Translations under genes and position numbers: made by a program | Part shown: positions 27,817 through 36,246 of the stretch, piece after piece | Layout of the letters: each line of letters starts with the position of its first letter | Numbering within the stretch: the stretch's first letter is position 1 | Source of the DNA: Actinomycetota bacterium | GTDB lineage: Bacteria; Actinomycetota; Thermoleophilia; Gaiellales; Gaiellaceae | Direction: 5' to 3' | DNA length: 37,323 nucleotides | Assembly (NCBI GenBank): GCA_005883335.1 | Contig: VAXM01000013.1 | Span: 1,089-38,411, forward strand | The notes under the pieces: model-generated | What the model was told of the DNA's origin: nothing | What the model saw: the letters and a program-made list of their open reading frames with translations, nothing else | Database searches by the model: none

Positions 27817-28119
27817 CTCGATCTCGAGCGAGAAGCGCGGGAGACGCCTCGCGACCGCTCGGTTGAACTCCCTCTCGTACTGCTCGGCCGCTGACTCGCC
27901 AAGCGTCGATGCGAAGTTGTCTCGGAGGTCGGCGAGGAGCTCGGTGCCCGTCTCGACGAGGTCCTGGTAGTCGCCGAAGCGCTCCTCCGCGTCGTCGCGC
28001 GCGGCGCGGTCGTAGGTCGCCTCTGCCTCCTTGCATTCGCGGACGAGCTCGGCCTGCTCGCGCTCGAAGAGATCGAGCTGCCGCGAGATCACCTCGCCGA
28101 AGCGCTGCCGCCGGAGCAT
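27808..28119 (-). CDS. Hypothetical protein, predicted helical/coiled-coil (103 aa)
   Basis: MLRRQRFGEVISRQLDLFEREQAELVRECKEAEATYDRAARDDAEERFGDYQDLVETGTELLADL...; TAGTCT hexamer 8 nt upstream of ATG. Confidence 0.7.
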   Translation of the reverse strand: MLRRQRFGEVISRQLDLFEREQAELVRECKEAEATYDRAARDDAEERFGDYQDLVETGTELLADLRDNFASTLGESAAEQYEREFNRAVARRLPRFSLEIENR

Positions 28120-28133
28120 CGCTCCTTAGACTA

Positions 28134-28940
28134 GTGCGGCCGTTGCCGCTCCTCGTCCGCAGCTGGAACGTCTTCCACGGGAACGCGGTGCCGCCGGAGC
28201 GACGCGGCTTCCTCGAGGACATGATCCGGCTCGCGACGGGAGACGGCCCGGCGGCGCTCTGCCTGCAGGAGCTCCCGGTCTGGTCGCTGACCGAGCTCGA
28301 GGAGTGGAGCGGGATGCGCGCGTTCGGCGCCGTCGCCGCGCGGCCCCTGCTCGGCAGCGCCCGGCTCGGCGGCGCGATCACCGAGCTGAACCACGGGCTC
28401 CTGCGCTCGGCCCTCACCGGCCAGGCGAACGCGATCCTGCTCGGCCACGAGCTCCGGTCCCTGGGCAGCGACTCGATCGTCCTCAATCCCCGTGGCTTCC
28501 GCCGGGCCCAGGCGCGCGCGCTCGAGCTCGATCCGCGCGCGCGGCTTGCGTGGGCCAAAGAGCGTCGCGTCTGCCACGCCGTCCGCGCCGAGACGAACGG
28601 GCGCGTCGTCACGGTCGCGAACACGCACTGCTCCAGCGTCCCGGACCGGCGCTGCCAGAACGCGGAGCTCCTGCGCGCCGCGGTTTTCGCCGACGCGTTC
28701 GCTGAGCCCGACGACACCCTGATTCTCGCCGGCGACTTCAACACGGTGATCGGCGAGTCGACGACGCTCGAGCAGCTCGCGCGCCCCGATTGGGGCTTCT
28801 CGGAGCCGATCCCGGGCCTCGACCAGGTGCTCGTGCGAGGCGCGAAGGCCTCGCGCCCGCAGCGGTGGCCCGACGAGCGGCGGCGCCTCGCCGGGCGGCT
28901 CCTCTCCGATCATGCGCCCGTGGAGGCGACGATCGAATGA
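28134..28940 (+). CDS. Endonuclease/exonuclease/phosphatase-family protein
   Basis: PLLVRSWNVFHGN...LCLQELPVW...VANTHCSS...LILAGDFNTV...LLSDHAPVEATIE; EEP motifs. TTG at 28143 is an alternative start. Confidence 0.85.
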   Translation: MRPLPLLVRSWNVFHGNAVPPERRGFLEDMIRLATGDGPAALCLQELPVWSLTELEEWSGMRAFGAVAARPLLGSARLGGAITELNHGLLRSALTGQANAILLGHELRSLGSDSIVLNPRGFRRAQARALELDPRARLAWAKERRVCHAVRAETNGRVVTVANTHCSSVPDRRCQNAELLRAAVFADAFAEPDDTLILAGDFNTVIGESTTLEQLARPDWGFSEPIPGLDQVLVRGAKASRPQRWPDERRRLAGRLLSDHAPVEATIE

Positions 28941-30013
28941 CCCTCGACGAGGCGCGCGCCGAGTTCCCGGTCCTCGAGCGCCTCGCGTACCTGAACGCGG
29001 GCACGAACGGGCCGCTCGCGCGCGCGACGATCGAGGCAATGGCCGCCCAGGACCGGTTCGACCTCGAGGAGGGCCGCGGCGGCCCGGCCTACTTCGAGCG
29101 GGCGCTCGCGCTGCGCGACGAGGTCAGGGCGAAGCTCGCCGCCGCGGTCGGCGTCCCCGTTGAGACCCTCTCCCTGGCGACCTCGACGACGAACGGCTGC
29201 AACATCGTCCTCGCCGGGCTCGGCCTGACCGCCGATGACGAGATCGTCACGACCGACGGTGAGCATTTCGGCCTGCTCGGCGCGCTCGCGGTCTCGCCTG
29301 CCCGTGTGCGCGTGGCGAAGGTGCGGGAGCTCCCGCCCGAGGACGCGTTGGACGTTCTCCTCCGCGAGGTCACGCCCCGCACGCGCCTGCTCGCGCTCTC
29401 GCAGGTTTGCTGGATGAGCGGCAACCGCTTCCCGGCCGCCGGGCTGAAGGAGGCGACCGGCCTGCCGGTGCTGGTCGACGGCGCCCAGTCGGCCGGCGCG
29501 ATCGCCGTCGACGCGTCGCGGTTCGACTTCTATGCGTTCTCATGCCAGAAGTGGCTCTGCGGGCCGGATGGGACGGGAGGCCTCGTCGTCGCCGACCCCG
29601 AGCGGCTCGGGATCGGGGCGCCGAGCTACTTCTCGCAGGAGAGCTACGAGCCGGAGGGCGAGTTCGTCGCGAAGCCCGGAGCGGCGCGCTTCGACCCGGG
29701 CTGGACGCCGCCGCCGTCGCTGGCCGGCCTCAGCGCGGCCCTCGACCTGGCACCGGACGGCCGGTTCGACCGCGCGGCGCAGATGGCCGCCCGCTGCAGG
29801 GAGCTGCTCGCCGAGCGCTTCGACGTGGTAACCGCACCGGACCAGGCGACGCTCCTCAGCTTCCGCGTCGAGGGCGACTCCGCAGAGCTCGTGAAAGGGC
29901 TGTACGAGAACGGCGTCGTCGTTCGTGACGTCCCGACGCTCGGCTGGATCCGCATCTCGTGCGGCTGGTGGACGAGCGAGGAGGACCTAGCCCGTCTGCT
30001 GGGCGCTCTCTGA
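28937..30013 (+). CDS. Class V aminotransferase (cysteine desulfurase-like)
   Basis: ATGA overlap with the previous CDS; YLNAGTNGPLARATIEAM, ATSTTNGCNIVLAGLGL, VDGAQSAGAIAVD, DFYAFSCQKWLCGPDGTGGLVV (PLP lysine). Confidence 0.9.
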   Translation: MTLDEARAEFPVLERLAYLNAGTNGPLARATIEAMAAQDRFDLEEGRGGPAYFERALALRDEVRAKLAAAVGVPVETLSLATSTTNGCNIVLAGLGLTADDEIVTTDGEHFGLLGALAVSPARVRVAKVRELPPEDALDVLLREVTPRTRLLALSQVCWMSGNRFPAAGLKEATGLPVLVDGAQSAGAIAVDASRFDFYAFSCQKWLCGPDGTGGLVVADPERLGIGAPSYFSQESYEPEGEFVAKPGAARFDPGWTPPPSLAGLSAALDLAPDGRFDRAAQMAARCRELLAERFDVVTAPDQATLLSFRVEGDSAELVKGLYENGVVVRDVPTLGWIRISCGWWTSEEDLARLLGAL

Positions 30014-30571
30014 GGTCCGCAGGCCGAGGTCCGCGGCGATCGGCCGCATCGCTGCGATCACGAACGCGATGTGCTCGTCGAGCTCCACGCCGAGCGCCTC
30101 GGCTCCCTCGTAGACGTCGTCGCGGTTCACCCCGGCCGCGAACGACGGCTGCTTCAGCTTCTTCCGCACCGACTTCGGCTCGAGCGTGTCGATCCCGTCC
30201 GGCCGGACGAGCCCGCACGCGTGGATGAACCCGCAGAGCTCGTCGCAGGCAAACAGCGTCCGCTTCAGGAGCGTGTCGCGCGGCAGGCCGAGGTGCGATG
30301 CGTGCGAGAGGACGCCCTCGACGACCTCCTCGGGCCACCCTTCCTCGCGCAGGATCGGCGCGCCCTCCTGCGGGTGCTGGTCGAGGGTGGGGTGGATCTC
30401 GTAGTCGAAGTCGTGCAACAGCGCCGTCGTCCGCCAGAGCGCTTCGTCCTCGCCGAACTTGGCGGCGTACGCGCCGACCGCGGCCTCCACGGCGAGCGCG
30501 TGGCGCCGGAGCGCCTCGCTCTTCGTGTACTGCGTCAGGGTCTCCCAGGCGCGCTCGCGGGTCGGCTCCAA
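29987..30571 (-). CDS. HD-domain hydrolase
   Basis: (TTG)LEPTRERAWETLTQYTKSEALRRHALAVEAAVGAYAAKFGEDEALWRTTALLHDFDYEIHPTLDQHP; HD motif. Alternative ATG start at 30598 would overlap the murA ATG. Confidence 0.85.
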   Translation of the reverse strand: MEPTRERAWETLTQYTKSEALRRHALAVEAAVGAYAAKFGEDEALWRTTALLHDFDYEIHPTLDQHPQEGAPILREEGWPEEVVEGVLSHASHLGLPRDTLLKRTLFACDELCGFIHACGLVRPDGIDTLEPKSVRKKLKQPSFAAGVNRDDVYEGAEALGVELDEHIAFVIAAMRPIAADLGLRTSESAQQTG

Positions 30572-30596
30572 GGCCGAGCTAGGATAGCCGTCTCGC

Positions 30597-31910
30597 ATGG
30601 CCCAGACGGTCGTCACAGGAGCCCTCGCCGAGTCGTTCGTGATCGAGGGCGGGCAGCCGCTGAACGGCACGGTGCGGGCGGCCGGAAACAAGAACGGCGC
30701 GCTGCCGCTCCTGGCCGCGTGCCTGCTGACCGACGAGCCCGTCGTGCTCCACAACGTGCCCCGGATCCGCGACGTGGAGACGATGACGGCCCTCATCGCA
30801 GACCTCGGCGCGGACGTCGAGTGGACGGGCGCGAACGACGTTCGCATTCATGCGGCGAGCCGCTCCTCGCACGAGCTCGACCCGGAGCTCTCGAGGCGCA
30901 TCCGCGCGTCCTTCCTCCTGGCCGGGCCGCTACTCGCGCGCGAGGGCCGCGCGAGCGTTCCGCCGCCCGGCGGCGACGTGATCGGGCGCCGCCGCCTCGA
31001 CCCGCACATCCACGCCTTCGCGGAGCTCGGTGCGGAGATCGACATCACGGGCGTCCGCTTCGACCTGCGCACGGCGGGGCTCCGCGGGAAGCACATCTTC
31101 CTCGACGAAGCGAGCGTCATGGCGACCGAGAACACGGTGATGGCCGCGGCCCTGGCGCCCGGCGAGACGGTGATCGGCAACGCGGCCTGCGAGCCGCACA
31201 TCCAGGACCTCTGCCGCTTCCTCGTTTCGCTAGGCGCCGAGATCGAGGGGATCGAGTCGAACGTCCTGCGCGTCCGGGGCGTCGAGAGCCTCTCGGGCGG
31301 CGAGTGGCGGGTGGGCCCGGAGCACATCGAGGTCGGCAGCTTCGTCGGCCTCGCCGCTGTGACCGGAGGCGACATCACGATCGAGGACGTCGAGCCAAAG
31401 GATCTGAAGTCGATCCTGCCGACCTTCGAGCGTCTCGGCGTCCACGTCGAGATCGACGGCTCCACCCTGCGCGTGCCGCCGAACCAGAAGCTGGAGGTCC
31501 GGGACGATCTCGGCGGCCAGATCCCGAAAATCGAAGACGGCCCGTGGCCTGCCTTCCCTGCCGACCTGACTTCGATCGCCGTGATCGTCGCGACCCAGGC
31601 GCGGGGCGAGGTGCTGATCTTCGAGAAGATGTTCGAGAGCCGGCTCTTCTTCGTCGACAAGCTGGTGTCGATGGGCGCGCGGATCATCCTGTGCGACCCG
31701 CACCGAGCGGTGGTGAGCGGGCCCGCGAGGCTCGTCGGCCAGCAGATGTCGAGCCCGGACATCCGCGCCGGGATGGCGATGCTGCTCGCAGCTCTCTGCG
31801 CCGAGGGCACCTCGACGATCGGCAACGTCGGCGAGATCGACCGCGGCTACGAGCGGATCGACGAGCGTCTGCGCTCGCTGGGCGCGCGGATCGAGCGCGT
31901 AGAGGCGTGA
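30597..31910 (+). CDS. murA: UDP-N-acetylglucosamine 1-carboxyvinyltransferase
   Basis: [81 protein letters not shown]. Confidence 0.95.
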   Translation: MAQTVVTGALAESFVIEGGQPLNGTVRAAGNKNGALPLLAACLLTDEPVVLHNVPRIRDVETMTALIADLGADVEWTGANDVRIHAASRSSHELDPELSRRIRASFLLAGPLLAREGRASVPPPGGDVIGRRRLDPHIHAFAELGAEIDITGVRFDLRTAGLRGKHIFLDEASVMATENTVMAAALAPGETVIGNAACEPHIQDLCRFLVSLGAEIEGIESNVLRVRGVESLSGGEWRVGPEHIEVGSFVGLAAVTGGDITIEDVEPKDLKSILPTFERLGVHVEIDGSTLRVPPNQKLEVRDDLGGQIPKIEDGPWPAFPADLTSIAVIVATQARGEVLIFEKMFESRLFFVDKLVSMGARIILCDPHRAVVSGPARLVGQQMSSPDIRAGMAMLLAALCAEGTSTIGNVGEIDRGYERIDERLRSLGARIERVEA

Positions 31911-32485
31911 TCATCGACGAGACGGTCGTCGCGGCCGTCTCGCCTCACCCGGCCGTCGAGCGGATCGAGCTCGTGGGCTCGCGGGCAGAGGGGCGGGCGA
32001 CGAGGTGGTCCGACTGGGACTTCGGCGTCCGGGCCCGCGACTTCCCGGCGATCGCTGAGGCGCTTCCGGGGCTGCTGGCGCCGCTGGAGGCGCTGGTGGA
32101 GCAGTGGGACCGCCTGAGCGAGCACCAGTGCTGGATGCTGATCCTGCGCGGGCCGGTGAAGGTCGACCTGATCTTCGCCGAGGAGCCGCACGAAAAGGAG
32201 CCGCCCTGGGAGCCGGGCCCCGACACCCTCGGTGGGATCGACGACCACTTCTGGGACTGGATGCTGTGGCTTCGCAGCAAGGAGGCGGGCGGCAAGGACG
32301 ACGTCGTGGCGGCGGAGCTCGAGAAGCTGTCCGGCCATCTGCTCGCCCCGCTGGGCGTGGAGGCGCCTCCGGCGTCGATCGCCGAGGGGGTCTCCGCCTA
32401 TCGCAAGGCGCGGGATCGCGCGGAGCAACGGTTCGGGGTCCGCGTGAGCCGCGAGCTCGAGAGCGCGGTCGCACCGGCGCTCTAG
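31907..32485 (+). CDS. Nucleotidyltransferase-domain protein
   Basis: GTGA overlap with mur[23 protein letters not shown] matches the GSxxxG-SDxD pattern and a later KVDLIF supplies the third acidic residue. Confidence 0.8.
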   Translation: MIIDETVVAAVSPHPAVERIELVGSRAEGRATRWSDWDFGVRARDFPAIAEALPGLLAPLEALVEQWDRLSEHQCWMLILRGPVKVDLIFAEEPHEKEPPWEPGPDTLGGIDDHFWDWMLWLRSKEAGGKDDVVAAELEKLSGHLLAPLGVEAPPASIAEGVSAYRKARDRAEQRFGVRVSRELESAVAPAL

Positions 32486-32500
32486 GTACCCTGGCCGACC

Positions 32501-33043
32501 ATGGCTCGGACGGGTCAGGCCGACGAGGCTGGACGGCTGCACGCGCGCGTCGACGTCGCGGGGAGCGGCGAGGCCAGCGTCGCCACGGGGGTGCCCGTGC
32601 TCGATCACCTGATCGGCCTGGTGGCGCAGTACGGGTCGTTCGACATCGCGCTCGAGATCGCTCCTGGCGAGGCGGAAGCCGAGATCGCCGCGGCGGGCCG
32701 CGCGCTGGGCCAGGCGCTCGAGGGCGCACCGCGCTCGAGCGGTTCGCGGGGTCACGGTTCGGCGGTGGTGCCCGCCGACGAGGCGCTTGCGCACGTGGCC
32801 GTCGAGGCGTCCGGGCGGCCGCTCGTCGTCTCGAACGTCGAGCTCAGCGACGCTCGAGTCGCCGGCCTCGGGCGCGACGTCATCGGAACGTTCCTGCACG
32901 AGCTCGCGGAGGGAGCGGGCCTGACGATCCACGTGCGGCTGATCGAGGGGTCGGACCCGGAGCACGTCCTCGAGGCGATTTTCAAAGCGCTCGGGGTTGC
33001 GCTCGCGCAGAGCTGCCGGCCGCGCCGGCGGGAGGAGACGTGA
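32501..33043 (+). CDS. Imidazoleglycerol-phosphate dehydratase (HisB)-like protein, divergent
   Basis: GRLHARVDVAGSGEASVATGVPVLDHLIGLVAQYGSFDIALEI...VPADEALAHVAVEASGRPLVVSNVE...GLTIHVRLIEGSDPEHVLEAIFKALGVALAQS aligns with the HisB fold but lacks HHxxED. Confidence 0.75.
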   Translation: MARTGQADEAGRLHARVDVAGSGEASVATGVPVLDHLIGLVAQYGSFDIALEIAPGEAEAEIAAAGRALGQALEGAPRSSGSRGHGSAVVPADEALAHVAVEASGRPLVVSNVELSDARVAGLGRDVIGTFLHELAEGAGLTIHVRLIEGSDPEHVLEAIFKALGVALAQSCRPRRREET

Positions 33044-33432
33044 TGTCAGAGAAGGCTGTGGTGCGGACTGAGGCGGCCCCGGCCCCGTTTCAGGGCGCGC
33101 CCTACTCGCAGGCCATTCGCGCCGGCGGCTTCGTGTTCGTATCCGGCCAGTTGGCGTTGCGGCCCGATCACGCCGAGATCGTCGGCGAGACGATCCAGGA
33201 GCAGACCGAGCAGGTGTTCGCGAATCTGCGCGCGATTCTCGAAGAGGCGGGGACGGGGCTCGCCCGGCTGGTCAAGACGACGGTCTATCTGGCCGACCTC
33301 GGCGACTTCGCCGGGATGAACGAGGTCTACGCGCGGCACGTCGGCGACCAGCCGCCCGCGCGGGCGACGATCGAGGTCTCGGCGCTGCCCTCGGGCGCCA
33401 AGGTCGAGATCGAGGCGATCGCGACCACCTAG
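33043..33432 (+). CDS. RidA family protein
   Basis: APAPFQGAPYSQAIRAGGFVFVSGQLALRPDHAEIVGETIQEQTEQVFANLRAILEEAGTGLARLVKTTVYLADLGDFAGMNEVYARHVG...PPARATIEVSALPSGAKVEIEAIA. Confidence 0.92.
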   Translation: MSEKAVVRTEAAPAPFQGAPYSQAIRAGGFVFVSGQLALRPDHAEIVGETIQEQTEQVFANLRAILEEAGTGLARLVKTTVYLADLGDFAGMNEVYARHVGDQPPARATIEVSALPSGAKVEIEAIATT

Positions 33433-33557
33433 CGGTCCGAAGGCGCCGACTCGGCGGCGCCGACCATGGAGGCCGGGCCGGCTGTGCCGGTGCGGCCGTC
33501 CAACGCACCGTGTTGGCGGAAATTCAAAGGCCTCGGACTGCGGAGCCGCCTCTTATA

Positions 33558-33632
33558 CGGTTCGCCCGGCCTCCTCCCCGAGGCGAGCGTAACGAGGAAA
33601 CTCAGACGTGTCTGTCACGGAACCGTGACGAA
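33558..33632 (+). repeat. Dispersed intergenic element, copy B
   Basis: Same 43-nt block as copy A, then ACGTGTCTGTCACGGaaCCGTGACGAA. Confidence 0.85.
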
Positions 33633-33693
33633 TTCGTGCCGCTTTCCGGGCCTGGTGTGCGGGCCCGGCGGAGGGCAGAGGCACAATTAGGCC

Positions 33694-36246
33694 ATGCGGG
33701 CCGAGACCGTCATCGCGACCCACGGCAACACCGACTTCGACGCGTTCGCGGCGATGCTGGCCGCGCGACGCCTCTACCCGGGCTCGGTCGCTTGTCTCGC
33801 GGGCTCGCTGAACCGCAACGTGCGCGAGTTCTACCGCCTCCACGCCGACGAGCTCAGGCTTGCAGAGGCCTCGCGGCTCGAGCTCGACGCGATCCGCAGG
33901 CTCGTCGTCGTCGAGACCACGCACGCGAGCCGGCTCGGCGAGCTGGAACCGGTCGCACTCGATCCGACGGTCGAGAAGGTCGTCTTCGACCACCATGCCG
34001 CCGAGCCGCCCGAGTGGGCCGGTTCCGAGCACACCGTCGTCTCCGAGGACGGGGCGCTCACGACCACGCTCGTCGGCGTCCTCGCGGAGCGCGAGCTCGC
34101 GGTCACCCCGCTCGAGGCGACGGCCTTCGCGCTCGGCATTCACGAGGACACCGGCTCGCTCACGTACCCGACCGCGACCCAGCGCGACGCCGAGGCGCTC
34201 GCGTGGTGCCTCCGCCACGGAGCGCGGCAGGAGCTGCTCGCGCAGTTCCTGCACACGCCGCTGACCGAGCCGGAGAGGGAGCTGCTGGCGGCGATCATCG
34301 AGGCGCTCGAGCGCCGCGAGGTGGCGGGCGTCGAGGTGCTCGTAGCGCCCCTCAGCTGGCCCCGTTACGTCGACGGGGTCTCCAACCTCGCCCACAAGGT
34401 CGTCGATCTGACCGACACCAAGGCGCTCGTGCTGCTCGTCGAGATGGACGAGCGGGTCTTCTGCGTCGCGCGCAGCCGGACGCCCGAGGTCGACGCGGCA
34501 GCGATTGCCCAGCTCCTCGGCGGCGGCGGCCATGCGCAGGCGGCCTCCGCGATCTTCAAGGGCAGCCTCGACGAGGCGGGCCGGGTGCTCGACGACGGGC
34601 TCCAGCAGGCCGCCCGTCGGCCGCTCCGGGCGGACGACCTGATGTCGAGCCCTGCGCGCACGGTGAGCCCGGACGAGACCGTCGCCCGCGCGCTCGTCGC
34701 CTGCCAGCGCTACGGCCAGAGCGGCATCCTCGTCGCCGAGGACGACCGCCTCGCCGGCGTCGTCGGACGCGAGGACCTCGACCGCGCCGTCGCGCACGGG
34801 CTTTCGCATGCGCCGGTCAAGGGGATCATGAGCACCCGGGTCGCGACCTGCGACGAGGAGACACCACTGGCGGAGCTCCAGAGGCTGCTGGCCGCCGGCG
34901 AGGACCGTGTGGCGGTCCTCCGAGGCGAGCAAATCGCCGGCGTCGTCACGCGCAGCGACCTGCTGCGCGCCCTTGGCGCGCCGACGATCCCGGCCGAGCG
35001 AGCCGGCCCGATGCTCACGGACGAGCTCGCGAAGCTCGAGCGCCTGCAACCCGTCTTCGAGGCCGTCGCAGCGGTCTCGGAGCCGTTCGAGGGCGTCTAT
35101 CTCGTCGGCGGCACCGTCCGCGACATCCTGCTCGGCGAGCCGAGCTTCGACGTCGACATCGCGGTAGAGGGCGACGCGATCGCCCTCGCGCAGGCGCTGG
35201 CCGACGCGCTCGGCGGCCGCGTGCGCGCGCACGACAAGTTCGGCACGGCGGTCGTGATCTACGGCGAGAACGAGCGAGTCGACGTCGTCACCGCCCGCAC
35301 CGAGTTCTACGACGCCCCGGCCGCGCTGCCGACCGTCGAGCACGCGTCGATCCGCGAGGACCTCTTCCGCCGCGACTTCACGATCAACGCGATGGCGGTG
35401 TCGCTGAAGGGCGCAGACCTCGGTCGGCTCGTCGATCCGTTCGGCGGCCGCCGCGACCTCGAGGCGAAGACGATCCGCGTCCTCCACAACCTGTCGTTCA
35501 TCGACGACCCGACCCGCATTTTCCGGGCGATCCGCTACGAGAATCGCTACGGCTTCCGTATGGACGATCACACGCTGCGCCTGGCACGCGGGACGATCGA
35601 GATGGGGCTCGTCGGCGATCTCTCATCCGCTCGGCTGCGCGACGAGCTCGAGGCGCTGCTCGAGGAGGGCGAGATCGAGCACTCGATCCTTCGCCTCGCC
35701 GAGCTGGGTGCCGCGAGCGCCGTCCACCCGCACCTCGCTGCCGACGAGGAGACGGTCGCGCTGCTCCGCCGCCTCCGCGAGCTCCGCGACCGCTACGAGC
35801 TCGACATTCCGTCGTGGCGGCTCGGCTTCGCCGCGGTCGCGCGGAACCTGCCTCCGGACGAGGTCTACGAATGGCTCAAGCGGCTGAAGGTCCGCCGCCG
35901 CGACGCGGAGCAGATCGCAGCCGCCGTCACGGTCGGCCCTCGGCTCGTCGAGCGTCTGCAGGAAGGCGCAGAGCCGGCCGAGGTCGTGGCGCTCGCGGAG
36001 CCCTACGCGCCCGACGCGCCGCTGTTCGCGCACGCCTTCGCCGACCTCGAGCCGCTGCACGCGTACTTCGAGCGGTTCCGCGACGTGAAACTCGAGGTCA
36101 GCGGCGCCGACCTCGCCGAGCTCGGCCTGGAGGAATCGCCGCGAGTGGGGGAGATTCTCGCCGAGCTGCGCCGCCGCAAGCTGAACGGCGAGCTCGACGG
36201 GCGCGACTCCGAGCTCGCTGCCGCCCGGGAGCTGATCGCGCAGTGA
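33694..36246 (+). CDS. DHH phosphoesterase - CBS pair - CCA/A-adding tRNA nucleotidyltransferase fusion
   Basis: N-terminal DHH motif (VVFDHHAAEP, GGGGHAQAASAIF), two CBS-like segments (LMSSPARTVSPDETVARAL, IMSTRVATCDEETPLAELQ), then VYLVGGTVRDILLGEPSFDVDIAVEGDA and RRDFTINAMAVSL. Confidence 0.93.
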   Translation: MRAETVIATHGNTDFDAFAAMLAARRLYPGSVACLAGSLNRNVREFYRLHADELRLAEASRLELDAIRRLVVVETTHASRLGELEPVALDPTVEKVVFDHHAAEPPEWAGSEHTVVSEDGALTTTLVGVLAERELAVTPLEATAFALGIHEDTGSLTYPTATQRDAEALAWCLRHGARQELLAQFLHTPLTEPERELLAAIIEALERREVAGVEVLVAPLSWPRYVDGVSNLAHKVVDLTDTKALVLLVEMDERVFCVARSRTPEVDAAAIAQLLGGGGHAQAASAIFKGSLDEAGRVLDDGLQQAARRPLRADDLMSSPARTVSPDETVARALVACQRYGQSGILVAEDDRLAGVVGREDLDRAVAHGLSHAPVKGIMSTRVATCDEETPLAELQRLLAAGEDRVAVLRGEQIAGVVTRSDLLRALGAPTIPAERAGPMLTDELAKLERLQPVFEAVAAVSEPFEGVYLVGGTVRDILLGEPSFDVDIAVEGDAIALAQALADALGGRVRAHDKFGTAVVIYGENERVDVVTARTEFYDAPAALPTVEHASIREDLFRRDFTINAMAVSLKGADLGRLVDPFGGRRDLEAKTIRVLHNLSFIDDPTRIFRAIRYENRYGFRMDDHTLRLARGTIEMGLVGDLSSARLRDELEALLEEGEIEHSILRLAELGAASAVHPHLAADEETVALLRRLRELRDRYELDIPSWRLGFAAVARNLPPDEVYEWLKRLKVRRRDAEQIAAAVTVGPRLVERLQEGAEPAEVVALAEPYAPDAPLFAHAFADLEPLHAYFERFRDVKLEVSGADLAELGLEESPRVGEILAELRRRKLNGELDGRDSELAAARELIAQ

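Noticed and set aside
30071-32485. 804-aa + strand ORF across the HD gene and murA
   Set aside because: Antisense to HD hydrolase and out of frame with murA; only the C-terminal 193 aa (nucleotidyltransferase from GTG 31907) is supported.
33553-35571. 672-aa minus-strand ORF opposite the DHH-CBS-CCA gene
   Set aside because: Antisense artefact; also runs through the dispersed repeat, so no independent coding support.
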